Assembly (NCBI RefSeq): GCF_040372805.1
Contig: NZ_BAABWJ010000006.1
Location: forward strand, 1-64,000
DNA: 64,000 nucleotides
Direction: 5' to 3'
Source: Pseudoteredinibacter isoporae_A
Lineage (GTDB): Bacteria; Pseudomonadota; Gammaproteobacteria; Pseudomonadales; Cellvibrionaceae
Shown: positions 49,900 to 58,930 of the stretch, piece after piece
Layout: each line of letters opens with the position of its first letter
How positions within the stretch are numbered: position 1 is the stretch's first letter
Made by a program: the position numbers and the translations under genes
Notes under the pieces: generated by a model
Database searches by the model: none
What the model saw: only the letters and a program-made list of their open reading frames with translations
What the model was told of the DNA's origin: nothing

Positions 49900-52074
49900 C
49901 TACGCCTTCAATGGGTCGGGCCCAAGTGGCATTACACTGTCGGGAATCAGTTTTGCATCGAATTCTTCAATCAATTGAATAATCGTCGGATCGGTTTCAA
50001 TCGCGGCCAGGGCTTCAGCCTGACGTTGCGCTTTCAAGCGAGCAATAATGGCCGCTGGCGTCACGTCACCCGCATTGCCCTGCACAATTTGGACCTGGAC
50101 ACTGCGCCCGAAATAGTCACTGAAAATGTCCGCCATACGCTGTTGGTGAGCGGTATCATAAAGGTGGTTATTACGCTCATCGAGCACAAAGGCCAAGCCG
50201 TTTTCATCACGCTGAGCCAAGGCACAATTTGATGCCGTTGCCTGCAATACACCACTGAAATCCAGTTGGCGATACAAATCAAACCAGTTATCCGGATCAA
50301 GTGCTTCATAGGCAATGGGTTGCGCCGGTGCGATATGGATGGCCGCAGGTGCGTCTGCAGCAGCCGCTTCAGTCGTCGGATCGGTTTCCGGCTTCAAGGT
50401 ATCAACCACTTCCTGAGCGAGCCCCCGGATATCCACCAATTCACTGTTGCTCAGCTCAGAGTCTGTCGGTTCTGGGTTATTGAGTTCTGGGTTATTGAGT
50501 TCTGGGTTATTGAGTTCAGGGCTATTGGGCTCAGAACTCATCACTGGAACAGCGGCAGGTTCTGACATCTGAGGAGCAGCTGGCTGACTCTCGGCAACGG
50601 GCTCAGGAATGGGTTCTGGACTTTGCTCTGGAGTCGACTCTGGAATCTGTTCAGCAACAGGTTCATTCGCTGGCGCGCTCTGGACAGGCATGGCCTGAGC
50701 AGGCATCGCAGCCTCAGGGGTCGACGGAACAGGAACCGGTTCAGGGCTTGAAACCGGCGCGACTGGATGGCTATCGACAGCGACAGCGCCTACCGTCTGT
50801 GCACTCTCTACCTGAGGAGACGGACTTATTGGCGGCGTTTCCACAACAGCAGCATTGGGAACATCAGAAGTCATGGCAGCAGGTGCTGGGGCCGCTGAAG
50901 CCCCCCCTGCGGGGCTTGAGGTAGCAGGCGCACTCGCCGCGACGGTCGGGCCGCTGTTCGCCAAAGGTTTATTCGGAACCTTGGGCACCCCTTGGGGCTT
51001 AAAGGCCAGCATACGCAACACGGCCATCTCAAAACCACCTCGAGGGTCGGGAGACAACGGCAGGTCACGACGAGCCAACAAGGCCGTCTGATAAAACAAT
51101 TGAACGTCTTCAGCCGCCATCTGCTGGGCCAAGGCCAATACCTGGTCTCGATCACCCGCGCTATTGTCGACGGCATCAGGGACCGCCTGAGCAATCGCTA
51201 CTCTATGCAAAAGGGCCAACAATTCGGCAAGCGCGGAATCATAGTCCGGTGCCTGTTCAGACATTTGAGCGACCACTTGCAGAACCTGGCTACCGTCGGC
51301 GGCAGCCAGGGCTTGGCAAATAGACACAATATGGGACTGATCTAAAGTGCCCAACATCGAGCGCACTTCGGCCTCGTGGACTTTACCACTGCCAAAGGCA
51401 ATGGCCTGATCTGTCAGACTCAGGGCATCACGCATACTGCCATCCGCTGCACGGCCGAGCTGCCACAAAGCGGGTTCTTCAAACGGCACCATCTCCTTGT
51501 CGAGAATATACTGCAAATGCCCGACGATACGTTCCGGGTTCATATTCTTGAGATTGAACTGCAGGCAGCGAGACAAGACAGTCACCGGAAGTTTCTGGGG
51601 ATCCGTCGTAGCCAACAGGAATTTCACATGGGGAGGAGGCTCTTCCAGGGTTTTCAGCAGCGCGTTAAAACTGCTGTTCGAGAGCATGTGCACCTCATCG
51701 ATGAGATACACCTTGTAACGCCCACGCGTCGGGGCATATTGGACGTTGTCGAGTAATTCGCGGGTATCTTCAACCTTGGTTTTTGAAGCCGCATCCACTT
51801 CGATCAAATCAACAAAGCGACCTTCTGCAATTTCAACACAAGCGCCACATTGGCCACAGGGCTCAGAAGAGACCCCCTGCTCGCAGTTCAGACACTTGGC
51901 CAGGATACGAGCAATGGTGGTTTTACCGACGCCGCGGGTACCGGTAAACAGGTAGGCATGGTGAAGGCGGTTGTGGTCCAGAGCGTTGATCAGGGCCCGT
52001 AAAACATGCTCCTGCCCGACCATCTCGCGGAAAATACGTGGCCGCCATTTGCGGGCCAAAACCTGATAGCTCAT
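49900..52074 (-). CDS. dnaX: DNA polymerase III subunit gamma/tau
   Basis: The clamp-loader ATPase. The 724-residue protein has Walker A GTRGVGKTTIARILAK, zinc cysteines CEQGVSSEPCGQCGAC, Walker B LIDEVHML and sensor LATTDPQKLPVTVLSRCLQF in its first 230 residues. The middle (about 375-550) is a Pro/Ala/Glu-rich linker. The tail (about 570-724) binds alpha in tau. I saw no AAAAAAG slippery site after the ATPase domains, so no gamma frameshift is predicted. It begins the dnaX-ybaB-recR-rnd-ycgL-ycgN series. Confidence 0.97.
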   Translation of the reverse strand: MSYQVLARKWRPRIFREMVGQEHVLRALINALDHNRLHHAYLFTGTRGVGKTTIARILAKCLNCEQGVSSEPCGQCGACVEIAEGRFVDLIEVDAASKTKVEDTRELLDNVQYAPTRGRYKVYLIDEVHMLSNSSFNALLKTLEEPPPHVKFLLATTDPQKLPVTVLSRCLQFNLKNMNPERIVGHLQYILDKEMVPFEEPALWQLGRAADGSMRDALSLTDQAIAFGSGKVHEAEVRSMLGTLDQSHIVSICQALAAADGSQVLQVVAQMSEQAPDYDSALAELLALLHRVAIAQAVPDAVDNSAGDRDQVLALAQQMAAEDVQLFYQTALLARRDLPLSPDPRGGFEMAVLRMLAFKPQGVPKVPNKPLANSGPTVAASAPATSSPAGGASAAPAPAAMTSDVPNAAVVETPPISPSPQVESAQTVGAVAVDSHPVAPVSSPEPVPVPSTPEAAMPAQAMPVQSAPANEPVAEQIPESTPEQSPEPIPEPVAESQPAAPQMSEPAAVPVMSSEPNSPELNNPELNNPELNNPEPTDSELSNSELVDIRGLAQEVVDTLKPETDPTTEAAAADAPAAIHIAPAQPIAYEALDPDNWFDLYRQLDFSGVLQATASNCALAQRDENGLAFVLDERNNHLYDTAHQQRMADIFSDYFGRSVQVQIVQGNAGDVTPAAIIARLKAQRQAEALAAIETDPTIIQLIEEFDAKLIPDSVMPLGPDPLKA
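50471..50530 (-). repeat. 15-bp tandem repeat in dnaX
   Basis: Four 15-bp units (50471-50530) in the linker-encoding part. The first three are identical on the plus strand (tctgggttattgagt) and encode NNPEL; the fourth has diverged. The repeat lies in a low-complexity linker, so copy changes should be tolerated. Confidence 0.85.
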
Positions 52075-52240
52075 CGCTGTTGTGTATTCCTATTTTACAA
52101 TCCGGCCATTATATCCCAGACAGCCCGATAGCCACTACGGTTAGCAACAGCTTTATTACGCAGCATGTACATTTTTGCGGTTTCAGTAGGAGAAAAAGGA
52201 ATAACGAAGGGAAGATTGCAGGTTCTGCTGGATCTTGGGT

Positions 52241-52352
<112 letters not shown>

Positions 52353-52368
52353 ATTGCAAGAGCGCGGC

Positions 52369-52397
52369 ATTATCCGTGCTTTTTTACCAAGTTGCAA
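52369..52397 (-). promoter_or_regulatory. Promoter of ffs
   Basis: TTGCAA (52397-52392), a 17-bp spacer and GATAAT (52374-52369) with a GCCGCGC discriminator, about 17 bp before the RNA start. Confidence 0.65.
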
Positions 52398-52494
52398 GCC
52401 AGGTTTTTCAGCTGCTTAAAGCCTGGCCAGCATGGCGAATTTTGCAGCGAAAACTCGGAATGCCGCACGCTTTTTCCGGGTTATTTGCACCTTA

Positions 52495-53622
52495 TCAGCC
52501 ACACACTTCCTGATGGGCCCAGGCCAACCAGGGCAACATAGCGGCAATATCCGCGGCCTCAACCGTGGCACCGCACCAAATACGCAAACCCGCAGGTGCA
52601 TCGCGATAGGATTCAATATCAAAGGCGACATTCTCCTCAGCAAGCAAGGCGCAGATCGCCCTGAGCTGTTCATCATTGGCGCTCAGGGTCAAGCACACAC
52701 TGGTACTCGACAACGTCGCCGGGTCCTTTGCCAGGAAATCGATCCAGTCATGCTCAGCCACAAAACGCTGAATTTCAGCAAGGTTGCCTTCTGCCTTGGC
52801 AATTGACCAAGCCTGGCCACCGTTTTCAGCCACCCAGCCCAAAGCATCAAGGTAGTCAGCGACGGCCAACATGGACGGCGTGTTGATCGTCGCCCCTTTA
52901 AAGATACCCTCAATCAACTTGCCGTTTTTAGTCATACGAAACAGTTTGGGTAATGGCCATGGGGGTTGATAGCTCTCCAGACGCTCAACGGCCCTGGGGC
53001 TCAGTACCAACATGCCGTGAGCCCCCTCCCCGCCCAGTACCTTCTGCCAGGAGAACGTTACGACATCCAGTTTCTCCCAAGGCATATCCATCGCGAAAAC
53101 CGCCGAGGTGGCGTCACAAATGGTCAGGCCACCGCGCTCATCGCTGATCCAATCAGCATTGGGCACGCGCACACCGGAAGTCGTGCCATTCCAGGTAAAC
53201 ACCACATCATGCTCGGGGTCCACCTGATTAAGATCAGGCAACAGGCCATAATCGGCATCAATCAGGCGTACGTTCTCCAGACGCAACTGCTGGGAAATAT
53301 CCGTCATCCAGCCGCGACCAAAGGACTCCCAGGCCAGGACATCCACCGGGCGCGGGCCCAGCATCGACCAGAGCGCCATTTCTACCGCGCCAGTGTCGGA
53401 AGCAGGCACAATGCCCACACGGTAACCTTCGGGCAGCTCCAGTAACTCAGCGGTTTGTTCACAGGCTTTTTGCAAGGCAGCCTTACCGATATCGGATCGG
53501 TGGGAACGCCCCAAGGTATGTATATCCAGTGATGAAACAGAATAAGCTGGACGCTTACTGCAAGGTCCTGAAGAAAAATGAGGATTACTTGGTTTTTGGG
53601 TTGGTTTTTGCAAAGCGGTCAT
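52495..53622 (-). CDS. serC: Phosphoserine aminotransferase
   Basis: SerC converts phosphohydroxypyruvate and glutamate to phosphoserine, using PLP. The 375-residue product matches the TIGR01365 (Methanosarcina/alphaproteobacterial) type: NPHFSSGPCSKRPAYSV, LGRSHRSDIGKAALQKA, FTWNGTTSGVRVP, CDATSAVFAMDMPW and the PLP lysine in FSWQKVLGGEGAHGM. It is distinct from E. coli SerC. I chose ATG 53622 with AGAGG upstream. The gene lies upstream of ffs. Confidence 0.92.
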   Translation of the reverse strand: MTALQKPTQKPSNPHFSSGPCSKRPAYSVSSLDIHTLGRSHRSDIGKAALQKACEQTAELLELPEGYRVGIVPASDTGAVEMALWSMLGPRPVDVLAWESFGRGWMTDISQQLRLENVRLIDADYGLLPDLNQVDPEHDVVFTWNGTTSGVRVPNADWISDERGGLTICDATSAVFAMDMPWEKLDVVTFSWQKVLGGEGAHGMLVLSPRAVERLESYQPPWPLPKLFRMTKNGKLIEGIFKGATINTPSMLAVADYLDALGWVAENGGQAWSIAKAEGNLAEIQRFVAEHDWIDFLAKDPATLSSTSVCLTLSANDEQLRAICALLAEENVAFDIESYRDAPAGLRIWCGATVEAADIAAMLPWLAWAHQEVCG

Positions 53623-54088
53623 GCACAGCCTCTTAACATCAGCGCTAACGGTAGCGATTTGATCAGGTCGCGCATTATGCCAGAAATCAGCCAATCATGA
53701 ACTGCTCCACAGCTCTGCAAAGCACATACCTTCGACTGATAGATTCATTAAGCTATTCAGGGTATTTTCCGCCAAATTAGACTCTCCGAACTCTAACTAT
53801 GGTTTGTATATAAACAGAAAAAGGCTAGTCTAATAGGAGCGGAAACCCTTTTTTGCCGGCATAGTGATCCATCGAAGCCTGTTTCGAGCTTCGCCTGTAC
53901 CGGCTCCTTGCACTGGAGCGTCCAGCAAGTATGACCACTGCTGGGCACAGACTGATTGGGCATATGGCGTTATTCAATAAAGATAAACCTTCGGGACAGA
54001 CCTTAACCCTCTCCATTGCCTTGGCTCGTTGGGGCGACAGGCAAACCACTGTTAGACCTGAGACTGCAGTAACAGGTAGTTCGCTGAA
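53623..54088. other. Divergent intergenic region serC / PAS-GGDEF-EAL
   Basis: About 465 bp. Promoters for both genes must lie here but I see no strong match. I compared it with the GEMM cyclic-di-GMP riboswitch pattern and found no fit. No small gene has support. Confidence 0.45.
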
Positions 54089-56008
54089 ATGATTGATGAC
54101 GACGACACCAAGAAGCCGACATCGCCAACCCGTTACGAGCAGATTGAAGCCCTGGCCGAAACCAATCGCCTGCTCAACGAAGACCTGAGTCGCTGGAAGC
54201 GTATCGAGCAACAGCTGCAACGCAGCGAAGAAAAGTACCGCATTCTGTTTGAAGCCTCCGGCGATGCCCACTTTGTTCTGCAATCTCGCTCCGTCACCGA
54301 TTGCAATCAGGCCGCTCTCAAATTGTTTGGTTATAGCTGCAAAGAAGATGTGCTCGGAATGGGCTTGATGCAGCTGGTGCGCATCAGCAAATCCGAAAGC
54401 GCCCTGAGCCTGGAAACGTTCCAGGAAATGATTTTCAAAACCCACAGCCAGGGCAGTCACACCTTCGAATGGCAGGCTCGCGCCAAAGACAACTACATCA
54501 TTCCCGTTGAAATATTACTAACCGCCTTGCCCATTGAAGGCGGCGAAGTGTTGCAAGTTGTGTTTCGAGACATTAGTGAGCGAAAGCGCGCCCAGGAAGA
54601 AGCCATCTATCTGGCCTATTACGATGCCCTTACCGGCTTGCCCAATCGTCGTTTATTTCTGGATCGCCTGGAACAGAGTTTTGAAAACTCCCGTCGCCGC
54701 ACTCATAAACTCGCCTTGCTCTTCATCGACCTGGACCGTTTTAAAAATATTAACGATTCTAGGGGTCATGCCGCAGGTGATGAACTTCTGCAATTGTTTT
54801 CTTCACGTCTGCAGGGTTTGATTCGCAGTCAGGACACTCTCGCCCGCCTCGGCGGCGATGAATTCGTCGTCTTGATGGAAGATCTGGATGGCAATATCGA
54901 CAAAGCCACCGAACACGCCAGGCAACTGGCTGATAAGCTTTTGCAATCGTTGGAGTTCCCGATTCCCCTGGAGTCTGGCGATTGCCATATCACCGCCAGC
55001 ATCGGGGTCATGGTGTTCCCACTCGGCACGGAGTCCAGTGAGTCGGCGTTGCAAAAAGCCGACATGGCGATGTACCTTGCCAAACAGGAAGGTCGCAATC
55101 GAGTTCAAGTTTTCCAAGCGTCCATCTATGAAGCCGTGGATCGCCGAATAGCCATGGAAAATGAGCTGCACAAAGCCCTGGCAAATAACCAAATGGACCT
55201 GCACTACCAGTTGCAGTTCGATCGTCATTATCGCCCGGTTGCCGTTGAAGCCCTGTGCCGATGGCATCATCCCGAGTGGGGAGAAATCAGCCCAGGAACA
55301 TTTATTCCGATTGCTGAAGAATCCGGCATTATCATTGAGCTGGGCAAACAAGTGCTGCAAAAGGCCGTGGCAGAAATTCATCAATTGAACCAACGTCTCC
55401 ACCCGGATCATCGCATTCGCCTGTCGGTCAATGTCAGCCCGCAACAACTTGAACACCCTGGCTTTCTGAAAATCATTGAATCCCTGTGCGAGAAACACGA
55501 TTTACCGCCCGGTTTTTTAATGCTGGAAATTACCGAAAACACCTTCATGTCAGATCTCAACAGCATGGTGGATTTAATCAACAAACTGCTTGAGATGGGC
55601 ATCTACACGTCGCTGGATGATTTCGGCACCGGTTTTTCTTCCTTGAGTTACCTTAAAAGATTGCCCATCCATGAACTGAAGATCGACACTTCGTTTATCA
55701 GCGAACTGGAACACAATCACGACGATGTGGTGTTGGTGAAATCCATTTTAGCGATTGGGCAACACTATCGCTTACAGGTGGTCGCAGAGGGCGTAGAGCT
55801 ACGACATCACTTGCTACTGCTAAAGACTTACGGTTGTGATTTATTTCAAGGCAGTCTGTTTGCGCTTCCGATGATCGCCGATAACCTGGAAGACTTTATC
55901 CTGGAACAACACCGTCGTCTGCAAGACCCAAGCTTCGACATCACTCGCTCCATCGGCAAAGAGAAAAGCGAAGACAGTCAAGGTGAGTTGAATCTCAGCA
56001 CCAACTAA
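54089..56008 (+). CDS. PAS-GGDEF-EAL protein
   Basis: A 639-residue protein. A coiled coil (about 16-50) precedes a PAS domain (EEKYRILFEASGDAHFVLQS, about 48-170), a GGDEF domain (motif 255-259, GGDEF intact, with IDLDRFKNIND) and an EAL domain (EAL at 387-389, later EITENTFM, LDDFGTGFSSL, VVAEGVE). Both enzymatic signatures look complete, so it could make or break cyclic di-GMP; in many such proteins one activity dominates. The start ATG 54089 has no strong ribosome binding site. Confidence 0.92.
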   Translation: MIDDDDTKKPTSPTRYEQIEALAETNRLLNEDLSRWKRIEQQLQRSEEKYRILFEASGDAHFVLQSRSVTDCNQAALKLFGYSCKEDVLGMGLMQLVRISKSESALSLETFQEMIFKTHSQGSHTFEWQARAKDNYIIPVEILLTALPIEGGEVLQVVFRDISERKRAQEEAIYLAYYDALTGLPNRRLFLDRLEQSFENSRRRTHKLALLFIDLDRFKNINDSRGHAAGDELLQLFSSRLQGLIRSQDTLARLGGDEFVVLMEDLDGNIDKATEHARQLADKLLQSLEFPIPLESGDCHITASIGVMVFPLGTESSESALQKADMAMYLAKQEGRNRVQVFQASIYEAVDRRIAMENELHKALANNQMDLHYQLQFDRHYRPVAVEALCRWHHPEWGEISPGTFIPIAEESGIIIELGKQVLQKAVAEIHQLNQRLHPDHRIRLSVNVSPQQLEHPGFLKIIESLCEKHDLPPGFLMLEITENTFMSDLNSMVDLINKLLEMGIYTSLDDFGTGFSSLSYLKRLPIHELKIDTSFISELEHNHDDVVLVKSILAIGQHYRLQVVAEGVELRHHLLLLKTYGCDLFQGSLFALPMIADNLEDFILEQHRRLQDPSFDITRSIGKEKSEDSQGELNLSTN

Positions 56009-56217
56009 ACTCGCATTCTTCAAGCGCTTTCGAACACAAAGCCAATCTCGCCATATTTCAGTGGATTATTGCACCTGACGCACCACTCTTCCCTCCACAG
56101 ACCGCGCAACTCGAAATAAAAGCTGAAAGCCTTTTAAATTCAACACCAGGCCATTGTCTGAACCTCCATCACCCCCTAATATGATGCTCATTGAGCCCAA
56201 CAAAACAGGATCCAAGC

Positions 56218-56829
56218 ATGAAAATTTTCGAAACCAATTCCACGCCAAATGGCCGCCGCGTTCGCATGTTCCTGGCGGAAAAAGGCATCGACATGGAATA
56301 CGTGCAGGTTGATATTGTCGGCGGTGAAAATATTTCACCGGAATTCCTGGCCAAGAACCCAGGCGGACGAATTCCGGTGCTGGAGCTGGACAATGGCCAC
56401 TACATCAGTGAGACCGTTTCCATTTGCCGCTATTTCGAGGAACTTGAGCCAGGCAACACTCCATTGATGGGTAGCGACCCCGAAGAGAAAGCGCGCATTG
56501 ATATGTGGCAGCGCCTGGTTGAATTCAACCTGATGATGAACGTCGGCTTCTGCTTCCGAAACGTTACCGGTTATTTCAAAGATCGTGAAACACCCGTGAA
56601 GGAATGGGGTGAAGTGTGTGGCGAACAAGCCATGAAATTTTACGATGTATTGGAACATCAACTTGGCCAGAACGAATTTGTTGCTGGCGATCATTTCAGT
56701 ATTGCTGACATCACCGCCATTTGCGCCATCGATTTCGCTCGAGTGATGAAACTGAATCCAGGCGAACAGCATAGCAACATCAACCGCTGGCGCGATGCGG
56801 TTTCCTCCAGACCGAGCGCATCAGCTTAG
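56218..56829 (+). CDS. Glutathione S-transferase family protein
   Basis: The 203-residue product has an N-terminal thioredoxin-like domain (TNSTPNGRRVRMFLAEKGI, NPGGRIPVLELDNGHYISETVSICRYFEE with the SE(T) glutathione-binding pair) and a C-terminal helical domain. The first residues MKIFETNSTPNGRRV place a serine/threonine near the catalytic position. Substrate unknown. I chose ATG 56218 with AGGA upstream. Confidence 0.9.
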   Translation: MKIFETNSTPNGRRVRMFLAEKGIDMEYVQVDIVGGENISPEFLAKNPGGRIPVLELDNGHYISETVSICRYFEELEPGNTPLMGSDPEEKARIDMWQRLVEFNLMMNVGFCFRNVTGYFKDRETPVKEWGEVCGEQAMKFYDVLEHQLGQNEFVAGDHFSIADITAICAIDFARVMKLNPGEQHSNINRWRDAVSSRPSASA

Positions 56830-56865
56830 CTACGTTGAGCGCCCCCGTTGAAACCAAACAAGCGT

Positions 56866-56895
56866 AAAAAAGGCCAGTTCAACTGGCCTTTTTTA
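56866..56895. terminator. Bidirectional terminator between GST and cnoX
   Basis: AAAAAA-GGCCAGT-TCA-ACTGGCC-TTTTTT: a 7-bp GC-rich stem flanked by A and T runs. It should work for the rightward GST gene and the leftward cnoX gene. Confidence 0.92.
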
Positions 56896-56915
56896 CAGTG
56901 GCATGATGTCGCCCT

Positions 56916-56972
56916 GACTATCGTTTTAGTACAACGCGATCGCTTTAGTACAACACGATCGTTTTAGTACAA
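56916..56972 (-). repeat. Three 19-bp repeats at the end of cnoX
   Basis: Three 19-bp units (56954-56972, 56935-56953, 56916-56934), each reading TTGTACTAAA on the minus strand. The first overlaps the last two codons and stop of cnoX. The third is truncated or altered at its end. Confidence 0.85.
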
Positions 56973-57818
56973 CAGGCTAAACACCTGGCGCTGATATTTA
57001 ATCGCCAACGGATCCGCCTTCCCGAGAGCGGCAATGATATCCAAGGTCGTCTTCTTGACCTCGCCCTCTTTGCAATTAATGTCCTTGCGCAACATGGACA
57101 ATAAAAGCTCCAAGGCTTCCTCCGAGTGTTGATGCTGTGAATACTGCACCGCCAGCTGCAATTGCAGATCCACATTATCCGGCTCAGCCGCCAACGCGTC
57201 TTCCAGAGCCGTCACCTCGGGCGATTTGGCCGCATTTTGTTTGAGGTCCAGCAACGCCAACAACTGTTCATACTGAGCATCCTGCTCGGCCATTGGAATG
57301 GCTTGAAGAATTGCCTCGGCTTCCGAACTGCGATTCAATTCCAGATACACCCGCGCCAGCGTTTTCCCAATGCTGACATCGGATGAGGATAACTCATAGG
57401 CCTGGCGCAACAGCTCCAAAGCATCCGCCCACTGCTCTTCCTGCAACAGAGGCGCGGCTTGTTGCAGTAACGCATCCCAAGGTTTCGGCAAGTATTTGCT
57501 CAGTACTTCTCTTACCTGGGGCTCAGCTTGAGCGCCTTGGAAACCATCTACGGGTTGACCGTTTTGCATTACGATCACTGTCGGCAAACTGCGCACACCA
57601 AACTGTGCCGCAATTTGCTGTTGTTCATCGGCATTCACTTTAGCCAGTAAGAAAGCCCCGGCATACTCATTCGCCAGAGATTCCAAAACCGGCATTAGAT
57701 TTTTGCAGGGCGCGCACCAGTCGGCCCAAAAGTCGACCACAACCGGGCGCTGCATGGATTCGTCGATCAGCACCTGCTGAGCGTTCTCCATGGTGACATC
57801 AACAATAAATTCGTTCAT
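56964..57818 (-). CDS. cnoX: Thioredoxin-TPR chaperone
   Basis: A 284-residue protein with an N-terminal thioredoxin domain (WCAPC at 34-38) and a C-terminal tetratricopeptide region from about 115. This matches CnoX/YbbN, a chaperone-redoxin that shields proteins from oxidation during GroEL/DnaK handling. E. coli YbbN has lost the CxxC active site; here both cysteines are kept, as in Caulobacter CnoX, so it may also be redox-active. It ends in a repeated sequence (56916-56972). Confidence 0.9.
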   Translation of the reverse strand: MNEFIVDVTMENAQQVLIDESMQRPVVVDFWADWCAPCKNLMPVLESLANEYAGAFLLAKVNADEQQQIAAQFGVRSLPTVIVMQNGQPVDGFQGAQAEPQVREVLSKYLPKPWDALLQQAAPLLQEEQWADALELLRQAYELSSSDVSIGKTLARVYLELNRSSEAEAILQAIPMAEQDAQYEQLLALLDLKQNAAKSPEVTALEDALAAEPDNVDLQLQLAVQYSQHQHSEEALELLLSMLRKDINCKEGEVKKTTLDIIAALGKADPLAIKYQRQVFSLLY

Positions 57819-57850
57819 TCCAGGCTTCCACTACTTCCAAAGAGTGTTAC

Positions 57851-57878
57851 CGTGATCAGTCTTCAAAGACTGATCACG
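57851..57878. promoter_or_regulatory. 28-bp perfect palindrome upstream of cnoX
   Basis: CGTGATCAGTCTT and its exact complement are separated by only CA, 33 bp upstream of the cnoX start. Neither side has a T-run, so it is not a standard terminator. It could be an operator or a leader hairpin. Confidence 0.6.
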
Positions 57879-57931
57879 GGGAGGGTATTCTTATTAAGAT
57901 GGGGCCAAGTATACTGAAATTCAATGGCACA

Positions 57932-57963
57932 AAAAAACCGCTGACGCTTACACGCCAACGGTC
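57932..57963 (-). terminator. Terminator of the GAF-degenerate-GGDEF gene
   Basis: The minus strand forms an imperfect stem ACCG-TGGCG / CGTCA-CGGT followed by T7. It lies about 55 bp after that gene's stop. Confidence 0.75.
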
Positions 57964-58018
57964 TTCTCAATTTCTGTAATCGTTTGTTGGAACTCAGGGG
58001 GTTCCGTTCAAAATCGCT

Positions 58019-58930
58019 CTACGCGACTTTCGCCGCCCCACGCAGCATCAATTCCACATTGGGTGCCTTATCCAGCGGGTAGAATTGCTGAGTGCAAGAA
58101 ATGCTCAGTCCTTTACCTAATGCATCCACAGCTTCCTGCAGACGCTGGCAGAGTAGCTCTATTTCATCCGGGTTGTTGGCCAATGCCACCACCACAAAGC
58201 TGTCGTCGCTCATGCGAGCCACAACATCCGACCCTCGCAATCGGGTCTGAATCGTTTCGCCGATCTGAGACACCCCATGCTCATATTCGGATCGCGCGGT
58301 AGGCAAACCATCCACACTCACCCCAACGACGCCAATATCAAAACCGTAGCGACGGGCAAACTGCATACAGGATTGCCCCAGAGTACTGAGCCCTTGAGCG
58401 TTATAAATGTCGTCCGGATGATCCTTTAGCGCCATTTCCCTCATCAGTTCAAACTGGTCCCATAGCTGCAGGTCCTGTTCAATCAAGTCCCGTAACTGAA
58501 CCATCAGGCGCATAAAGGCATCGCCATAAGCGGTAATGGAATGATCCATTACGCAGATACAGCCAAAGGCGGAACCATCTGGCCAAAATATAGGCATTCC
58601 CAGAAAAGAGCAGAACCCTTCGTCCACCACTTCGGGGTTATCCGCCCATACGGGTTCGGCTTGAGCGTCTGAGACATACAACGTCTCTCCGCTGTCAACG
58701 ACCGTCCGTGCAAACACATTGGCATCGGGACCATAAGTCACCCCGGCGGGATAAGGCCCCTTATTGCCGAAATTAGACGCCGTATATTGGAAACCCTGGC
58801 GATTCGCCTGGATGATCAAACCCACTGGCGCGTCGTACAACTCAGCCATGAGGCCGACGGTTTTTTGCCATTTATTCAAACAGAAATTCGATGAGTCTGA
58901 TTCTAAAAGCCATTGATTCTTATCAATCAC
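58019..58930 (-). CDS. GAF protein with degenerate GGDEF domain
   Basis: The 303-residue product has an N-terminal GAF domain (about 20-155; VWADNPEVVDEGFCSFLGMPI and GSAFGCICVMD are typical). A second region (about 165-300) has the shape of a GGDEF domain but its signature reads SDDSF (241-245) where GGDEF belongs. The metal-site DxDxFK is also absent (VGVSVDGLP in place). It cannot be an active cyclase by sequence and may bind a nucleotide or another protein. It is transcribed toward cnoX. Confidence 0.82.
   Translation of the reverse strand: MIDKNQWLLESDSSNFCLNKWQKTVGLMAELYDAPVGLIIQANRQGFQYTASNFGNKGPYPAGVTYGPDANVFARTVVDSGETLYVSDAQAEPVWADNPEVVDEGFCSFLGMPIFWPDGSAFGCICVMDHSITAYGDAFMRLMVQLRDLIEQDLQLWDQFELMREMALKDHPDDIYNAQGLSTLGQSCMQFARRYGFDIGVVGVSVDGLPTARSEYEHGVSQIGETIQTRLRGSDVVARMSDDSFVVVALANNPDEIELLCQRLQEAVDALGKGLSISCTQQFYPLDKAPNVELMLRGAAKVA

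Noticed and set aside
50471..50530. CRISPR-like array
   Set aside because: The 15-bp units are contiguous without spacers and in frame with the dnaX linker.
53623..54088. Cyclic-di-GMP (GEMM) riboswitch before the PAS-GGDEF-EAL gene
   Set aside because: Searched for the GEMM conserved segments in order; only scattered short matches were seen.
53825..54460. Leftward 211-codon frame overlapping the PAS-GGDEF-EAL gene
   Set aside because: It is antisense to the PAS-coding region and matches nothing recognisable.
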